Shown: in pieces, positions 11,954 through 26,700 of the stretch | Layout of the letters: the number at the start of each line of letters is the position of its first letter | How positions within the stretch are numbered: the stretch's first letter is position 1 | DNA from: Bostrychus sinensis | Taxonomy: Eukaryota > Chordata > Actinopteri > Gobiiformes > Eleotridae | Direction of reading: 5' to 3' | Assembly (NCBI GenBank): GCA_020698575.1 | Contig: CM036239.1 | Coordinates: forward strand, 51,793,263 to 51,857,262 | Length of the DNA stretch: 64,000 nucleotides | Translations under genes and position numbers: made by a program | The notes under the pieces: generated by a model | The model's input: only the letters and a program-made list of their open reading frames with translations | What the model was told of the DNA's origin: nothing | Database searches by the model: none

Positions 11954-14900
11954 CTTAAATTGCTCCCATTGCCTTTCCAAAGCTTGTGTTGACCCACTTC
12001 AAACTCTGTTGCATCTCTTCTGCAGAAAAAAAGAAGACTGCTTTCCTTTCCTGGAGAAAGGTGGTTGCTGTTAAAATTGTAGTGTGTATATCTCTCCATC
12101 TGCTGCAGTTGACTGACAGACAGTGCTAAATTTCCATTTACCGATATCATTACAGGACCCTTTGTGGCCCTTTGAGTTTTAGGAAAAGCTAATTCTTTGG
12201 TAATTGTAGTATTGTGGTCGCTAGAAGGCATCGGTGAGAATGCTCAGTGGGGACTGATTCAGCTTATCCTTTTACTGAATATTCAAAGGCCACATTGGTT
12301 GTATGTAAGGCTTCACAATATATCGCAAAATTATTGTTATCGCAAAATCAGTAAACACAATATCCGTATTGCAAGAATCTAAATATATTGCAATAATGCT
12401 ATGGTGTAGAATAAAAAATACATAATATATCCAAAAACAAGGAGCAGATGAGAGAGAGACCAGCGCAGAAAAGTTTATGGCATGACACAACAAACGGAGC
12501 TCATGTCCGGTCCCCACAAAAGCCCCCGAGCTCATCCAAACATGATCTTTTATACTTTCTGATAACACTCATTTCCATATGTCCTTGAAAATAACAAGTT
12601 ATTATTCGTCTAGACAGTTGCTACTCAAATGTAATTTGTAATCATTACATATTGGACCATCCCAACTGAACTGGTGCCAACCCCTGCTCCTGCTGCAGAC
12701 GCTCTGTTTATCACGTCCACCAAAGTTCATCAAGGTCATTATGGAGTTATAAAAAATCATTAAGTAGTGGAAATGTACAACCCATGATGTAATGCAGGTA
12801 GCCTGTGACACGCCCATCATGTTACGTTCCCCTGTATTCTGATGTCATCAACATTTAACCACACCCACTAAATTGAATCCCCTACTGGCAGTTGCACTAA
12901 ACTATAACCAGGAACCAAATTAAACTCTATCTCTCTTTGTGTTTTATGTTATCTATCTACAGTGCTATCTACAGTGAGGCCCAGTGTGTTTCTCTCACAG
13001 TTACACAGTCACAGTAAGTAAGTCGGTACGGCCTGGTACTACGTACCGACATAAGATTTAGAGGGGGTACGCAGTACCGGGTAGAAAGAGATCAGCTTGT
13101 CCGGCCAGTTTTGCAGCTTTAACACACATTAGAAAGCAGCCGCGGACCACGGACGCTTTTATAAGAAAAAAATAAAATAAAAAAATCTGACGCTAAAGCA
13201 TGTGAACCAGGCAGTGCTTTCTCTCATTATATCTGTTTCTGTGTGTTTTTTAGTGGCTTATGATCACTCCGTGATGTGATTTAATGCACAGAATGTCCCT
13301 CTCCCCTCTCATCATTCACTGATTGTCTCGCTTCCTTAAACAAACGCATTGAGCATGCGCGTCTTAAGCCCAAAGCACACCTGGAGTGCCACTGTTCTGA
13401 CGAGATGTGCTAACTTGTCGAAATAAGCTACCTGCATTCAATGTCTATTGAGCGCTAACCCCCGCCCCCACCCTAACCTGGATGTCTCGAAGGGTAGGAA
13501 AGAACTCCAGAACACTGCCTCAAATTACACCAAACGCTTGAGAAGGCTTTAATTAGTGGTCCTCAACCCATCAATCGCGATCTACCAGTCGATCATAAAA
13601 GCAGTGCGGGTAGATCACGGAGGCATTTGAATGACACGCAGACCCACCTGTCTGAGATTCCTTCTAAAACACGAGACACCGCGGAAGCGCGAGGAAACCG
13701 CACGAGCTAAGAACTTAACCAAATACAAGCAACTTAATAACAATCAGAGTTCTGGCTGCTCACTTCAGTTCTGTTGTGGAGGCTGCGGGCAGCTCCGCTC
13801 CTCCCCTGAGCATTACCATGGAGCTCCTGTCACTCATCAGTGTTACTAAAATAATGCTGAGCTTTGATGATAAGCTGCATTGATACTGCAGTTTAATTCA
13901 GGCATAATTATAAATATAGTAGGCCTATTATAATCCATAATAATCAGCTGTTTTAGGAAATAATGGAATGTTGTAAATGTCACTGACAAAAATGCTACAT
14001 TTATTAGATTCAGTTATTCCTGTCCTGAGTTGATAATGAATGTTTATCATTTTAGTTTAATAAAATGTGACTTTATTAAAGTGGTTATTTCTATTTTTAT
14101 TTTCATGTTTCATATGCACTGCAATAATAATAACCCTGATAAATGCCCACCATGTTTAATAGAAATAAGGGGTAAAAAAAAATAAAGGTAGATCTCTGGC
14201 CTTGATGACTTTAAAAGTAGATCGCAAGCTGAAAAAGGTTGGGCACCACTGGTCTAGACTAGAACTGTTACTCAATGCTAATGGTAATTTATATTTTGCT
14301 TATTGATTTTAGCCTATTGTTTTTGGTGTATATTGTTGCGTCAGAATTTCATTGCCCCCTCTTTATTTAATATGGACCCCCACTGCCCCCTCAATGATAT
14401 TTGTCTGGAGCCGCCGCTGTCTATAGCAGGTTATTAGCAAGTTAGCTACAGAAAGGAGTTTCCCCATGCTCTGACTGCAGCAGGAGTCGGGAGCTGCTGC
14501 CTGTGTCCCCCCGAGCAGCAGCTACTGTCCCTCAGTGTTTACAGCTGTGTGTCTGTGTCACACGAAGCAGAGAACCATCTTTGTTACTGCAGAAGTACGG
14601 GGGACCATGGCTGTGTCCGAACAGTCACCCCTAGCCCCTAACCCCTCAATCACTATATAGTCCAGCACTATATAGCGGACTATATAGTGCACTCATTTTG
14701 TGAATGATTCGGACACTCGCACACTATTTCTCCCTCACCGGTGATCATGTGACTCTGACGTCTGTGTAAAAAAAGTTCGGCGAAACTCCGCTGATAATGT
14801 TCTTCTGTGATAAAGCCTAACCACACTTCACTTGATGTTTTAGTATTTATAGATAAATAGTAAGTCATACGTGTGATATTTAACACAAATTATCGCTATA

Positions 14901-17900
14901 ATGAATAAAACGGACTGGATTATTGCAGCTCTGTGCCTTACGTGGGGAGGCTGAATGCTGGCTAAGCTAACGTTAGCAATTTTACACTGCAACGGTTTAT
15001 TTAAGAGCTTTTTATTTCTGATTACGATGTGACAGAAGTAAAAAAGCGTTTCTAACTGGTTTCATTAAGACCTGTTGTATACAGTTTAAAGACCTGTCGT
15101 GGTCCCGCTGTTCTCCTCCGAAACTCGCAAAGCATTCTGGTCTATACTGACCGTCTAGTGACCATCGCTGTCCACTACTTTTCAAAATGCATTGTGGGAA
15201 ATTATGAGTGCACTATTTTTTATCCATTAGACATTCGGACACCACTACAAAATGGCGTGACCACTATATAGTGCACTATATATGGATTAGGGAGGACGTT
15301 CGGACACAGCCCATGTGTTTTCAGCCACCGCCGTGCGCCTCATAGAAAACAATAGGGGTGTATTATTTGACTGTGTGTCTGGTGTGTGTTGGCCTTTATA
15401 GGGTGTGTTTGATTTGTTTTCAAACCCTGTTAAACCCTGTATAAGCCATGTCTATATTTTCATTTATAGTCAAGATTCATTAAAAATATATATGTAGGCA
15501 TAATTTGTTATAGTACCGGCATAAGCAAAAATCTACTTTCACCCCTGGTCACACATTTCTCAAAGAATGCATGAAGATGAACACATTACATTATCATGAC
15601 ACTGCAAATACTCACATAAGATTATATGAAGCTTGATTATACATATAACCAGCAAAATGTGAATAACATACATAGATTACTCAAAGCTTGAGTGTACCTT
15701 TAATACTTAGGCATAAAACCAACCTTCGGTGTTACCAGTCTTAACAATGACCTAAAGTATCATTTATAGCTTTTTTCACTCATTAACCTCTTCAATGGTC
15801 TTACATCTGGTAAAGATTTACACTGAAGAATCATTTTCCTACTAGAACCTTAAATGAAAATGTGTTGTGACTAAATTAAAATATTTAAAAAGTCCAGTTT
15901 TAGAAATAATTTTCTTAATTTAGTCCTAATTTAGCCTTGTTTTATTTTTGTTTTAGTCTGGGTTAAGTTTTGACTCATTAATACAGGGACTTACCTTTTA
16001 GTTTTAAGTGAATTCAAGGGCGTAAGTTTGGTGCCTGCTCTGATAGGGGCACACCCCTGATATGATTTTTTTACTATAGCACAAGCTGCTATGTTCATAG
16101 ATGTCATGTCGCGTTCTGTTGACACAGTCTGAGCGTCCATCTCCATCTCACATTAAACTAGTGCTCACAGCCCTGCACTTTCTCTCTCTCTTTCCAATCA
16201 TACGGGAGCTGAGCTAAAGCAGTGATTCCCAACCTGGGGGTCGGGACCCCCCATCTAGGGGTTGGCAAAACTTCACATTGGGTCTCGAGGGTCTCTTGAA
16301 AAAGAGGTTCAAGCTAGAGCTGAATGATAATGCAAGGAAGACTGGCTAATGAATTGCAATGGTCACAAAAAATTTTTGTTGAAATTGTTGAATTGTTGAA
16401 AATAGATAAATAATACTTCTGTGATGTTTTTCTTATGCAGTGAAATTTACCCAATAAATTACTTTTTTTCTTAATTACTAGGGTCAGGAATGCGAAGGGT
16501 GGGGGCCATCAGCATATCAACTGATAAAATGGGGGTCACTTGGAAAAAAGGTTGGGAACGACTGTAACTAAAGCATTCCATAAGAGACCGAGTGAGGCGG
16601 GACCTAAAATAGAGCTTCCAATCTGAGATTACTGCCTGCTAAACGAAGACAGAAAGAATCAACCAATAGAGTAGTGTCTGTTTAGAGCAGCCCGGGGGAG
16701 AGAGAGGGACACATACTGCGGCAGCAGAGAAGTGGGTGTCCCTGAAGGTGCAGCAGCTCAGAGACAAACTCAGTGTAAATAGGCCTTCACAGCCCCAAAA
16801 CCACACCAGCCCGGTTCTCCTGACTAGCCATTTCGTAGGGACAATTTGATTGTCCTGTAATTTTGTCCCTAAGGCCCTTACGCAAACCTATGCCCATGAG
16901 GGAATCTAACTTACTGTGTCAGAATTGTAGGCTGTATTTCAAAATATCGCACAAATATTGTTATGGCAATATTCAACATCAAATATCACATGTTTTTTTC
17001 CATATCATGCAGCCCTAGTTGTCTGTTTGGTTCAGAGATTACGTTAACTGAGAATTTTCCATCACTGACGGATTATTTATAGCTGTGACAGAAATTTCTG
17101 AAGGCTGGCTGTCATTTTGACAGAATAAAAAGGAGGAAGGGGGAGTTGCAATTCCCAGTTCTGTCCAGGGAGATGGCAACCGTGTGAGTTAATTAAATCA
17201 CTATCTGCCATAGATTTGTCTTTGTCTCAGATTTGTATACTGTACTTCTTAGACTGGACTTATTCATGTGCGGGCGCCACAGCTGAATCACGCTAAACCT
17301 AAAATACCCAAAGGCCCTAAAAACACTGTGGACAAAGACTAAGCCACGCTCTGTAGCTTGTTGCCTGCAAAGTCTGAAAATGGGCACAAAACAGCAGTGC
17401 GGTGAGATTTAGGGTTCCAATAAACACACGGCCTTCTCCTTTTGCTTTTGCTTCTTTTTAGCAACTGCTGTGGAGTGCGCAGTCTTCTCAGTGTAAAACA
17501 AGGATGGCTTCCAACCCATGGACCTCAGCACGTAAGCTGTAGCTTTAATACGCACTTGGGTAAAAGAACAAAATGCTGTGACTTATGTTCCAGGCGCTCT
17601 GGGAAGACAATTGGGAAATAAAGCGGCACATTCAGCACGTGTCCCATCAGGACCTCTCCGCGTATGGACATACAGTTTTACCGAGTCCTGGCTATAAGCA
17701 GGAGCTCAACACATTTCCAAATACATACGTCACTATGGCACTGAGCTGCTCTGTGCACAATGGGAATTTAACAGGGAACATCTGAAGGTAGGCCACGCAC
17801 AGTGCGCAAAGCCGTAGAGGCCAGCTATAGGAAAGAGTATTTTGGCGTATTCCGGGCTCACCAGGCTGCGTCAGGGGGAAGAGCTGCATTGTTCTGGTGT

Positions 17901-20900
17901 TCCTAAATTACTCTGAATGTGGAGCAATACTGTATTTTAGACGCATTGATTTATTAAGAACAGTTAATGGATTTTTATGGCATTTTTATGGCTATTCTTA
18001 TTAATAAGATTGTATTGTGGTCATTTATAATTAATGATGTAAAATATACAATGAAACAATTTCTAATTTTTTCGACCCTGTCCGTCAAAATGACTGCGAA
18101 ACCACTGGTTCGTTCACCCTGACCCAACAATACCACTAAAAACAGAACAGTAGCACAGCAAGACCTGAAATACCTGTTTTAACTTTTTTTTATTAGCTTA
18201 GCTTAGCCATTAGCATATCCAATTTGCACATAAATGTTATCCTAATACACACCTCCTACATACTTTGACAGACATACATTACTCAAGAAACAAATATATG
18301 TATCACTCACACTAATAGAACTACCATGCCAGTAACTCGCTTTTAATGGAGCTCTACAATGCCTGCCCCCCTCTGGTGCCATTTATTTTCCCCATTGAGC
18401 TTTCAAAAAAAAATTTCTCATTGATGTTGGGTAACTTGCCTGATAGTCTGTGAGCTCACAAAGCAGAGTGAGGTGTGCAAATAAATTAACAGACACTGAC
18501 ATGGTTGTCAGATTCTCAGAGAAGAACAAACTGCAGCGATCTGTTTGTTGTTTTTTTTTCCAGAGCTGTATGTGTTAAGTCCTAAGAGCATGTGTAATGT
18601 TTCTGCAGGTGGTGTGGATAGGCACCTGTCTGGCATCCATCTTGCTCGGTTTGGACCTGGGTTTGGCTGCTGGTCTTGGTGTGGAGCTTCTTACTGTGGT
18701 CCTAAGAGCTCAGTTGTCAGTATTTTTTTTCCTGCTGAACATTCTTTCCTTAAATCAGTTTATTACATGTGAAAACCATTGCTTCTGTCACTGCTAAGAT
18801 AGTATTACGTTGGATTAACTCTAAATTCTGTTACCTTTCCAGCCCGCGCTGCTCTGTGCTCGCAAACATCAAGGGCACGGACATCTACAAAGACAGAAAG
18901 GACTACATCAATGTAAGTGAACATGTTCTTATTGTAAAGGTAAATCCAGTAGTGATAAGTTAAGCCTTGCGCCAAGTTAAATTATAGAGTTGCTAGATGT
19001 TCCCACAGCTTTAGATCCTCAGGCAGGTCCCTGTTAGTGGTTCCAAAATGGCAACCACATTTCTGTCAGTCTGCCCCAGGGCAGCTGTGGCTACAGAAGT
19101 AGCTCACCACCACCGAGTGTGACTGACTGAATAAATAATGCAATAAATTTTGAGTGTCTAGAAGAGCGCTATATAAGAGTAATGCATTATTATTATTTGT
19201 ATTATTTGTATTATTATTAAGTCTTCGCTGGAGCCGCCACTGATTGTGTGATATCACTCCATCTGCCGTGAATTCCAAGTTCCCAGTTTTTTAGAATGCA
19301 CCATTAGTCCCTTCAGTGTGTCCTGGAGTGGGGTCTCTTCCTGTTGGACACCTCCATAGAATTAGATCCTTGTTGTCAGTACAACAGACTGTGAACAAGA
19401 CCCCGAGACTGTCCTCTAACCTGGAGAGGGCAGGCCACCATTTTTCGACAGAGAACCATTGGCAGAGTTTGAGGGGTGGCAGGGGTGGTGTTTAGCTGGA
19501 TAATGTTACACCAAAAAGGAGGACGGCACACAGTATTTGTATTCTCATAATTGCTGCTCATTTGGGCACTTTAGTTTACTTTACTACTTTTTTGGCTTGT
19601 TTAGTTTTGGGGAGAACTAGCTGCGCGCTCTGGGCACCAGTGCTGGGTGACATAAATACTGATGGTGGATGTTTAATTAGCCTACAGCGTCTTAACATCC
19701 AGATAGAGTTTTAGCAATAAAACTTTTTAGCAATAAGAATCAGACACAGAACAGATGCGGCCATAGCACAGGCAACTCCTGGCACAAGTCCGCGTGCGTG
19801 GATCTCATGAGGAGCGACCCTCTCACCTGTCCTTACACAGTTCCTCCAGTGTCTCACTTTGGGAATGTCCCGACATAATAAGTGCTACTCTATAGCAGCG
19901 CCACTCATTCCTATAAAAGTAATATGGCGGCTTACGGTCTGTAAGTCTGCAGTAGGCAATATATTAGGTAGGCTACAATATGCAATACATTCATAGCATG
20001 ACTGTAGTTGTCTATCTATTTCCTCCCTAACATTTCCCCATGCTAACCACTGCTCTATTACTCTACTCTTACTGTATGTATTGTCATTGTTTAGTAGTAA
20101 CTGTGTCATGTGTATGTGCAGATATTTGAGCCTGAGGGAGTGAAGATCTTCCGGATACCGTCGCCCATCTTTTTCGCCAACATTGAGTTCTTTCGTAACA
20201 AACTGGTGGAAGCTGTGAGTGTCAAAAACATGCTGCTAATGCTAATGCTAATGCTAACAAGAAAATATATGTCTCCTGCTGTAACCTTTAACTCCCCTCA
20301 TTACCACCTTACTGTAAAGAGCAGTTTTATTTCAGCATCAATGAATGGTTTATTCATTAAATTATTGTAAATTACATATCTATTAATGCTTTATTACTGT
20401 TAATAGCTGGGGTTTATTCCGCTGAGAGTGCTGAGGAAAAGGAACAAAGCCTTGAGGATGATCCGGAGACTGTTGAAGAAAGGAGACCTCCAGTGCACAC
20501 CTGTGAGTATATTGTGTGGGTAGGGCAACAAATACGTTAAGATGACTCAATAGATACAGTCAGCAACTGAGGGGACGCCCACAAAAACGTCACATCCCTT
20601 TACACCATGGTGGAAAACAAACAATTTTCGACATGTGTGTTTTGGCCTTTATTTAACCAGGAAAGTCCCACTGAGATTCAGAATCTCTTTTACAGGGGAG
20701 TCCTGGCTCCATGGGGGACCTATTGTAAATGTTTTTAGTGGTAGGGGAAACCGGAGCACCCGGTGTTCCTCTGTTAAACAAATACACTAACACATGCTAA
20801 ACTTAAGTTTTATATTTGGCCTAATAAATACACCGAGATATGTAGGAGAACAAAGTGGTCCAGCGGTTCAAGTTTGTGCATAAATAACGCTCGCTAGCTA

Positions 20901-23749
20901 ACATTAGCTACATAGCTAATCTACAACCCAAATTCCAGTAAATGTTGGGATGTTTTTAAAATTTGGATTAAAATGAAAATTAAATAATGAAAACTAATAT
21001 AATATTTTACTCGCAGTAGAACATTGATAACATAAAAAAATCTTTAAACAGAAATTTTACACTTTTATTTACACTTTTCAACCGTGAATATATTTCCAAA
21101 TCATCTCCAAATGCACAGCAGATTGTGGTCTGAGGCAAGTGTGGCTTTTTACATTCAGCTCTCTATATACAGAACATGGTTGTACCCAGGGCTTAATTTG
21201 AGCCGGATCTTGCCGGAACAGGATCCAGAAACTCCCTTATTTTGACGCAGTCAGATCCAGCAACTGTTTGCTTGGATTCGGTAACTCTGACACAACTCAG
21301 AACAAAGTGTTGACTACATTTGACTCTTTTGACCTCCTAAACCTGTGTTGAAGGTCGGAGGAGTAATTACACAGAAATGCAATGTTTTAAACATAAAAGC
21401 ATTTCAAATCATTTCAAATCATTTCTGCGTGAGCGCTTCAACATAGACTGTCCCCGCGCTGTAATTCGTGTCTATAGAGTGTACAGGGAATCGGGTGGAA
21501 AAGACCTTCACATCAAAATGAAAGATCTATTCACCACTGTTAACACCAGTGGTGTCTGCAGGTGTACAGCAGTACACACTGTGCGTACTTTGAGATGTCC
21601 CCTGACCCCACCCAATCCCTGCTGCATCCACAGAGCTGCACAGAGCCATAGTAGGCTGTGTGTTTTTACAAATGGAGTGGAGCCACAGCTGACTGCTGCT
21701 CTTTAAGTCAAAAGTGATGTGTTTGCTTACAGCCAGAAGACAGTAAATCATGCATGTGCTTGTGTTGTGTGTACGTTCCGGGAACAGTGTTGCCCTTGTG
21801 GACTCCGGTGTCAAAGCGCAATTTTTGTTCTGGCATTGTTTGATTTACAAACCAAGCCCTGGTTGTACCCATGTTCCCGTGAACTTGTGGTCTCCCCAGC
21901 TGGCTCTGGTCAGAGAAGTGCTACACATGCAACGCACTCAATCTGATTTTGGCCTAAGTTGATCAGACCACAACATACTGTATATCCAAAAGACAAAATG
22001 GCTTTAGTCACAAACTCTGCATAAACAGGTTGTTTTGTTTTCTTGTTTTTTGTTTGTTTGTTTTGTTTTGTTGTTGTTGTTGTTGTTTTTCACAAATTGT
22101 ACTAACTAACTAGCAACAAGTGTGTTGTTTTAGGTCCTACACAGACAAAACATTGGCAAACAAATTTTCTAAATTCTAAAAGCTGGTTTCTGGTAAAGTA
22201 GCTGGACCAACGCTGTCCATCATTAATTAAACCATTTGTTAAGCCATATTACTGCTGAGCTACAAAATTCAAATATCTTGTTTTTTGTTTAACCCTCTCT
22301 AGAGCTCATTATTTAAAGATTTATTTTTCCCTTTTTTTTTTTTTTTAATTACTCTCTGGGCCAAGCCGCGGATGTTTTCGAAGGTCTGGCTCCACCCCTG
22401 CCTCAAAGGGCTTTACAAGTAAAGACATACACAAACAAACAGTCAAAAAGACCTTCTGTCCTTAGACCCTCCTTCTAAGTAATGAAAAACATGAAAAGTA
22501 AAACAGCTACGGAAAAACAGAGAAACTTCCGGGAGAACCACATGATGAGCCTTCATCAGCAGACAGCACAAGGCTGACTTCTACAAAATCCACACAATTG
22601 ATATGACAGTGCCCGTGCCAAGCATGTCAAACACTGGTCACACATTCACAGCAATAAGAACGGTCTATGAAAGAGAGGGATTTTTACTGAAGACTGTAAA
22701 AGTTAAATACAGGACTAAAATGATTGACAGAATCCTGTTTTATTTTGCTGTTGCGTGTGATGTGTGGTGTTTAGTGACACTGTAGCTAGACACTAACGTC
22801 ATAAGTGAATAAAGTGTCTGGTTACATCCAAGTAGAACATATGAAATGATTGTCTAAGTCTAATTATTAAAATTAAGTAGCGTTTTAAAACGCTTAAAAA
22901 CATCTGCCCTACACACTGCCAGACTAGTCAGTGATAGCACATTGGGGCATATCCATAAGTACACATTAATGTTTAATGTTTCCTAGGTGGCCTGACCTGG
23001 ATATTTTTTATTTTGTTTTTAATGTTATTGATTAGCCACAAGGACCTTATAAACATGGACTAACCATGGGACAGTTTGTCACGTGCATTTATATGGCCTA
23101 TTGCTACAACTAACACAGACTGAGTTTTGTCTGATGGTGATAAGCTTTGAGCAGGAGGCGAAACATTTAGGAGCACTCATGTTTAAGAAATGTAGATAAG
23201 TTTCAGTTCTGTCCTCCCTGTGTTACCATGGGTTCTCTTTCTTTTCTTTCTTATAATGGAAAATATATACAGCATATTGACACATGACACGTGTCCAAAC
23301 TGGGAGGAAGGTGAAGTATAGACTTATCTGACCCTATGCCTTATTTACAAATCAAATCAACACTGTAAACACAAATATGAACAACACAAAAAACTATCCC
23401 ACCCCAGGAATGTTCTTTATCGTCCAGGCACTATCTCTCCACTCTGTTACATCAGTACAGGGAATGACCTCATTGCCATCAGGAGCTTGGACACTCTTTA
23501 AGCTACACCATATTGACTGGGCACGCCCCTGGCTATACCTATAAAGTGCATGTGCTGACATGTTGCTCTCCACATCGAGTCAGTGGTGCAGTGGTAAAAA
23601 GTCTGTTACAAACTCTAAAAGAAGAAAGAAGAGCAAGGCTGGCCCTTCCAACAGGCAAACTAAGCAGCTGCATAGGGCCCCACAGACATTAGAGGGCCAC
23701 AGGGCTCATGCATTTTTTTGCTTATTGGATTAATTTGCCAACTCTATTT

Positions 23750-23789
<40 letters not shown>

Positions 23790-26700
23790 TTGCTAAGGGT
23801 CTATCTGAAAGTGTGGGCCAATGCAGTTTGTGTATTAATGTCTTTTACTTCCTGTTTATCTGGGTCCCCCTTGCTGAGTTTGCAAGTCAAAAATATCTGA
23901 AAGCACTCATTCCTTTAGAAAAGGAGTCAGTCAGTGTTTTATCAAAATTACGTGAAAATATGGTAAAATTTGAATGGTCTCAAAAATGGCCCCCAAACCT
24001 ATCCTGCTTAGGGGCCCCCAAATGTACAGGACCGGCACTGACAGAGCGAGTGTAGATGGCAGCATATATAGTCCACTTCTGGTTGGATGCTTGTATTGCT
24101 GGGCTATCTCCCTGAATGCTGCTTCTGCTGCCTCTTTGTGGTTTGCATCTCTATATCATCATATTATCACTCACGGTCAGGGGTTAACATGCTGATTGTG
24201 AAGCACTACCTGGCGGCACTGACAGAGGTTTTTACACAACATTTAATGAATAAGAGCCAAGAAAATGAGGCGAAACTAGTGTTAGTGTGTTCAGTCTTTG
24301 AATATATCATGACTAACTTTAGCTCTAGTTACTCCTTAAAAAGTTCAGCCGTTTCTTCTCCTGTGGCTGTTGAGCTGTGATCACTAGCACCCCCCCCACC
24401 CCCCACCCCCCCCACCCCCCAACTGTCAATGCATGATTGGATGATCAACAATGCAGTTTTAAAACCAAAACAAAAATGTAAACAAAAACAACTTAGCCAT
24501 TATGTAAAATATATTTTTAATTGTGAATAAATCAGCTGTACCATTGTTATCAGTAAAACTAATAATCAATTTAAACATGTTTACACCATATCTGGGGACA
24601 CATGTGGGTCATTTTTACTCATAGCCCCTTAAAGGGTAATAATATATTGATTTTTTAAAAATATATCCATTGGAAATTATCAGCATGGGTACTGATTAAT
24701 TCCTCCTCCAAAAGTAATCAGTATCATATTGAATCTAAAAAGTGAGGGAGCATCTGCTTGAGTGCTTGAGTTGTCCCTTGCAGTGAAGATTCATTGAGGT
24801 ACATGAAGAAGAGCTAAGCCCCGACTGACATACTGGATTTGTGCACCACTGGGACCGCTGGGCTAAGTGACACTAACTTGTCAGTTGTTCCTTGTTGCCC
24901 AGTTAGATCAGTGACAGTTTACATACTAGGTTAGCAGGGTAGGGGCACTGTCCAATTGCATATTTAGATGCACAGATGACATATTTTAGAATGCCCTGAC
25001 TGCATTTGGCCTTATGTTTCAGTTATTACCCGTTTCTCCTCCACAGAAGGGTTACCTGAACACATCATGTGAACCATTCAAAGAACTGGAAGATGAGAAC
25101 AGTACAGAGGACCTGGATTTACCCACGGATTTCAAAGACCTGCCCATTCGGATTGACTGGAACGGCGAACTTCCAGCCAACATCAGCGTTCCCAGAGTGC
25201 ACGTGCACAGTGTGGTGCTGGACTTTGCTGCTGTCTCCTTCCTAGATATATCTGCTCTAAAAGGACTCAAAACGGTGAGTGGTTGGATGAGATATTGTTA
25301 TGTCTTTGTTGTAAAAAGGTTGTAGTTATTGAGTTGTTCTCCTGCAGGCGCTGAAAGAGCTGATCCGGATTGAAGTGGAGGTTTACATTGTGGCGTGTGA
25401 TCGTAAGTATGAGTTCATTTCATGCCCAGCAACTTTGGAATAAACTCTGTGGGAGGTAAAGACAACCCTTTTTAAGTGTACATGTAGGACCATCATATCT
25501 ACTCCAAATATAAAGTTACCCTTTTATTGTAATATATCATTAACCCCTTTGTGTGTGTTAGAATAAACCCCCTTCTGCTGTAAAACACTACACCTAAAAA
25601 ATAGTTTTTTTCTTATTTGTGGTCTTTTTAAGTATTACAATTTAATATTACAATGGTGTTTATTTTATTATTGTGTAAATCTATATAAAAATACTGCAAA
25701 ATATGACAGAAATTATTTGTTTTATTAAACAAATGAATTTATTTTCAGTAAAAACATTTGATGAAACACATGTACTTGGTACAAACAAAACAATACACTT
25801 TTATAATACTTCTAAATGCCATACCATGATTTGTTTATGATAAAACTATTATTATTTCTTAGCAAGGTCTCTGTCAAACCTTGAACGCTGCTCATCCAAG
25901 CTCTCAGGAATCAGGACATCTCATGAACTAAGGAGAAACAAACATGATTTTAAATTAATTGATCTTATTTAAAAAAAAAAAAAAAACTCAATATAAAATA
26001 AACTGTGAACAGACTATGTATACACATACACTTAGAACACAAATAAAATGTGAAAAGGCATTTCTTATTCTCTCCACATTGAACCTTTATCAATATTGAC
26101 ATTGTTTACAAGAAACAAAATAAAATAAAATGTAAACTCATTTTTAATAAGGCAAGTAAACACACACAGCTTTAAGAGGAATATTCACAGACACTAACTA
26201 GCTTTGCCTGCCTGAGGACTGAAGTAAACACATGTACTGTGCATTGACAGAGTTGTGTTCAATATCAAGTCTGAAACAATTTACTAGTTATACTAAGTTA
26301 TATGATAAGACAGAGCAATAAAAAAATGTAATCACCTAAAAATGTTTAGTTTCATTTATCAAAAAGCAAAACCCATGTTTAGTAGCCTGGGAGAAGTAAA
26401 TTACAAAAGGGAAAATGTAAAAGCTCCTTAACCCCCAAAAGGGGGTCCATTCTTGAACCATTCAAGTAAAATACCTTCGTGAGGGGTACACTGTAACAAA
26501 ATCCTCTGCAAAACATATGTAATAAACTCCCAAAATGTTACACTTTTATTACTTTTACTTTCCATCAGTGCTCATTTTGTCTTTTGGCCATCTAGAGGAT
26601 TGGGTAGTAATGAATGAAATATCACTTCTATCAGGCAAGTGTTTATTTTTCCAAAATGGACAGATGACAATGTATTGTCCTCCTGTACTCAGCCTACATC

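Larger units (their letters stand above)
12306..17017. mobile_element. candidate old 4.7-kb hAT element holding nested insertions
   Basis: The left end TAAGGCTTCACAATATATCG and the reverse complement of the right end (TAGGGCTGCATGATATGG) agree at 12 of the first 16 bases. The flanks are GTTGTATG (12298-12305) and GTTGTCTG (17018-17025), an 8-base duplication with one mismatch, as expected for hAT. Inside lie at least four later elements (13554-14251, 14424-15400, 14609-15311, 16220-16564). No transposase ORF survives. The alternative is two unrelated ends of the same family. Confidence 0.5.
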
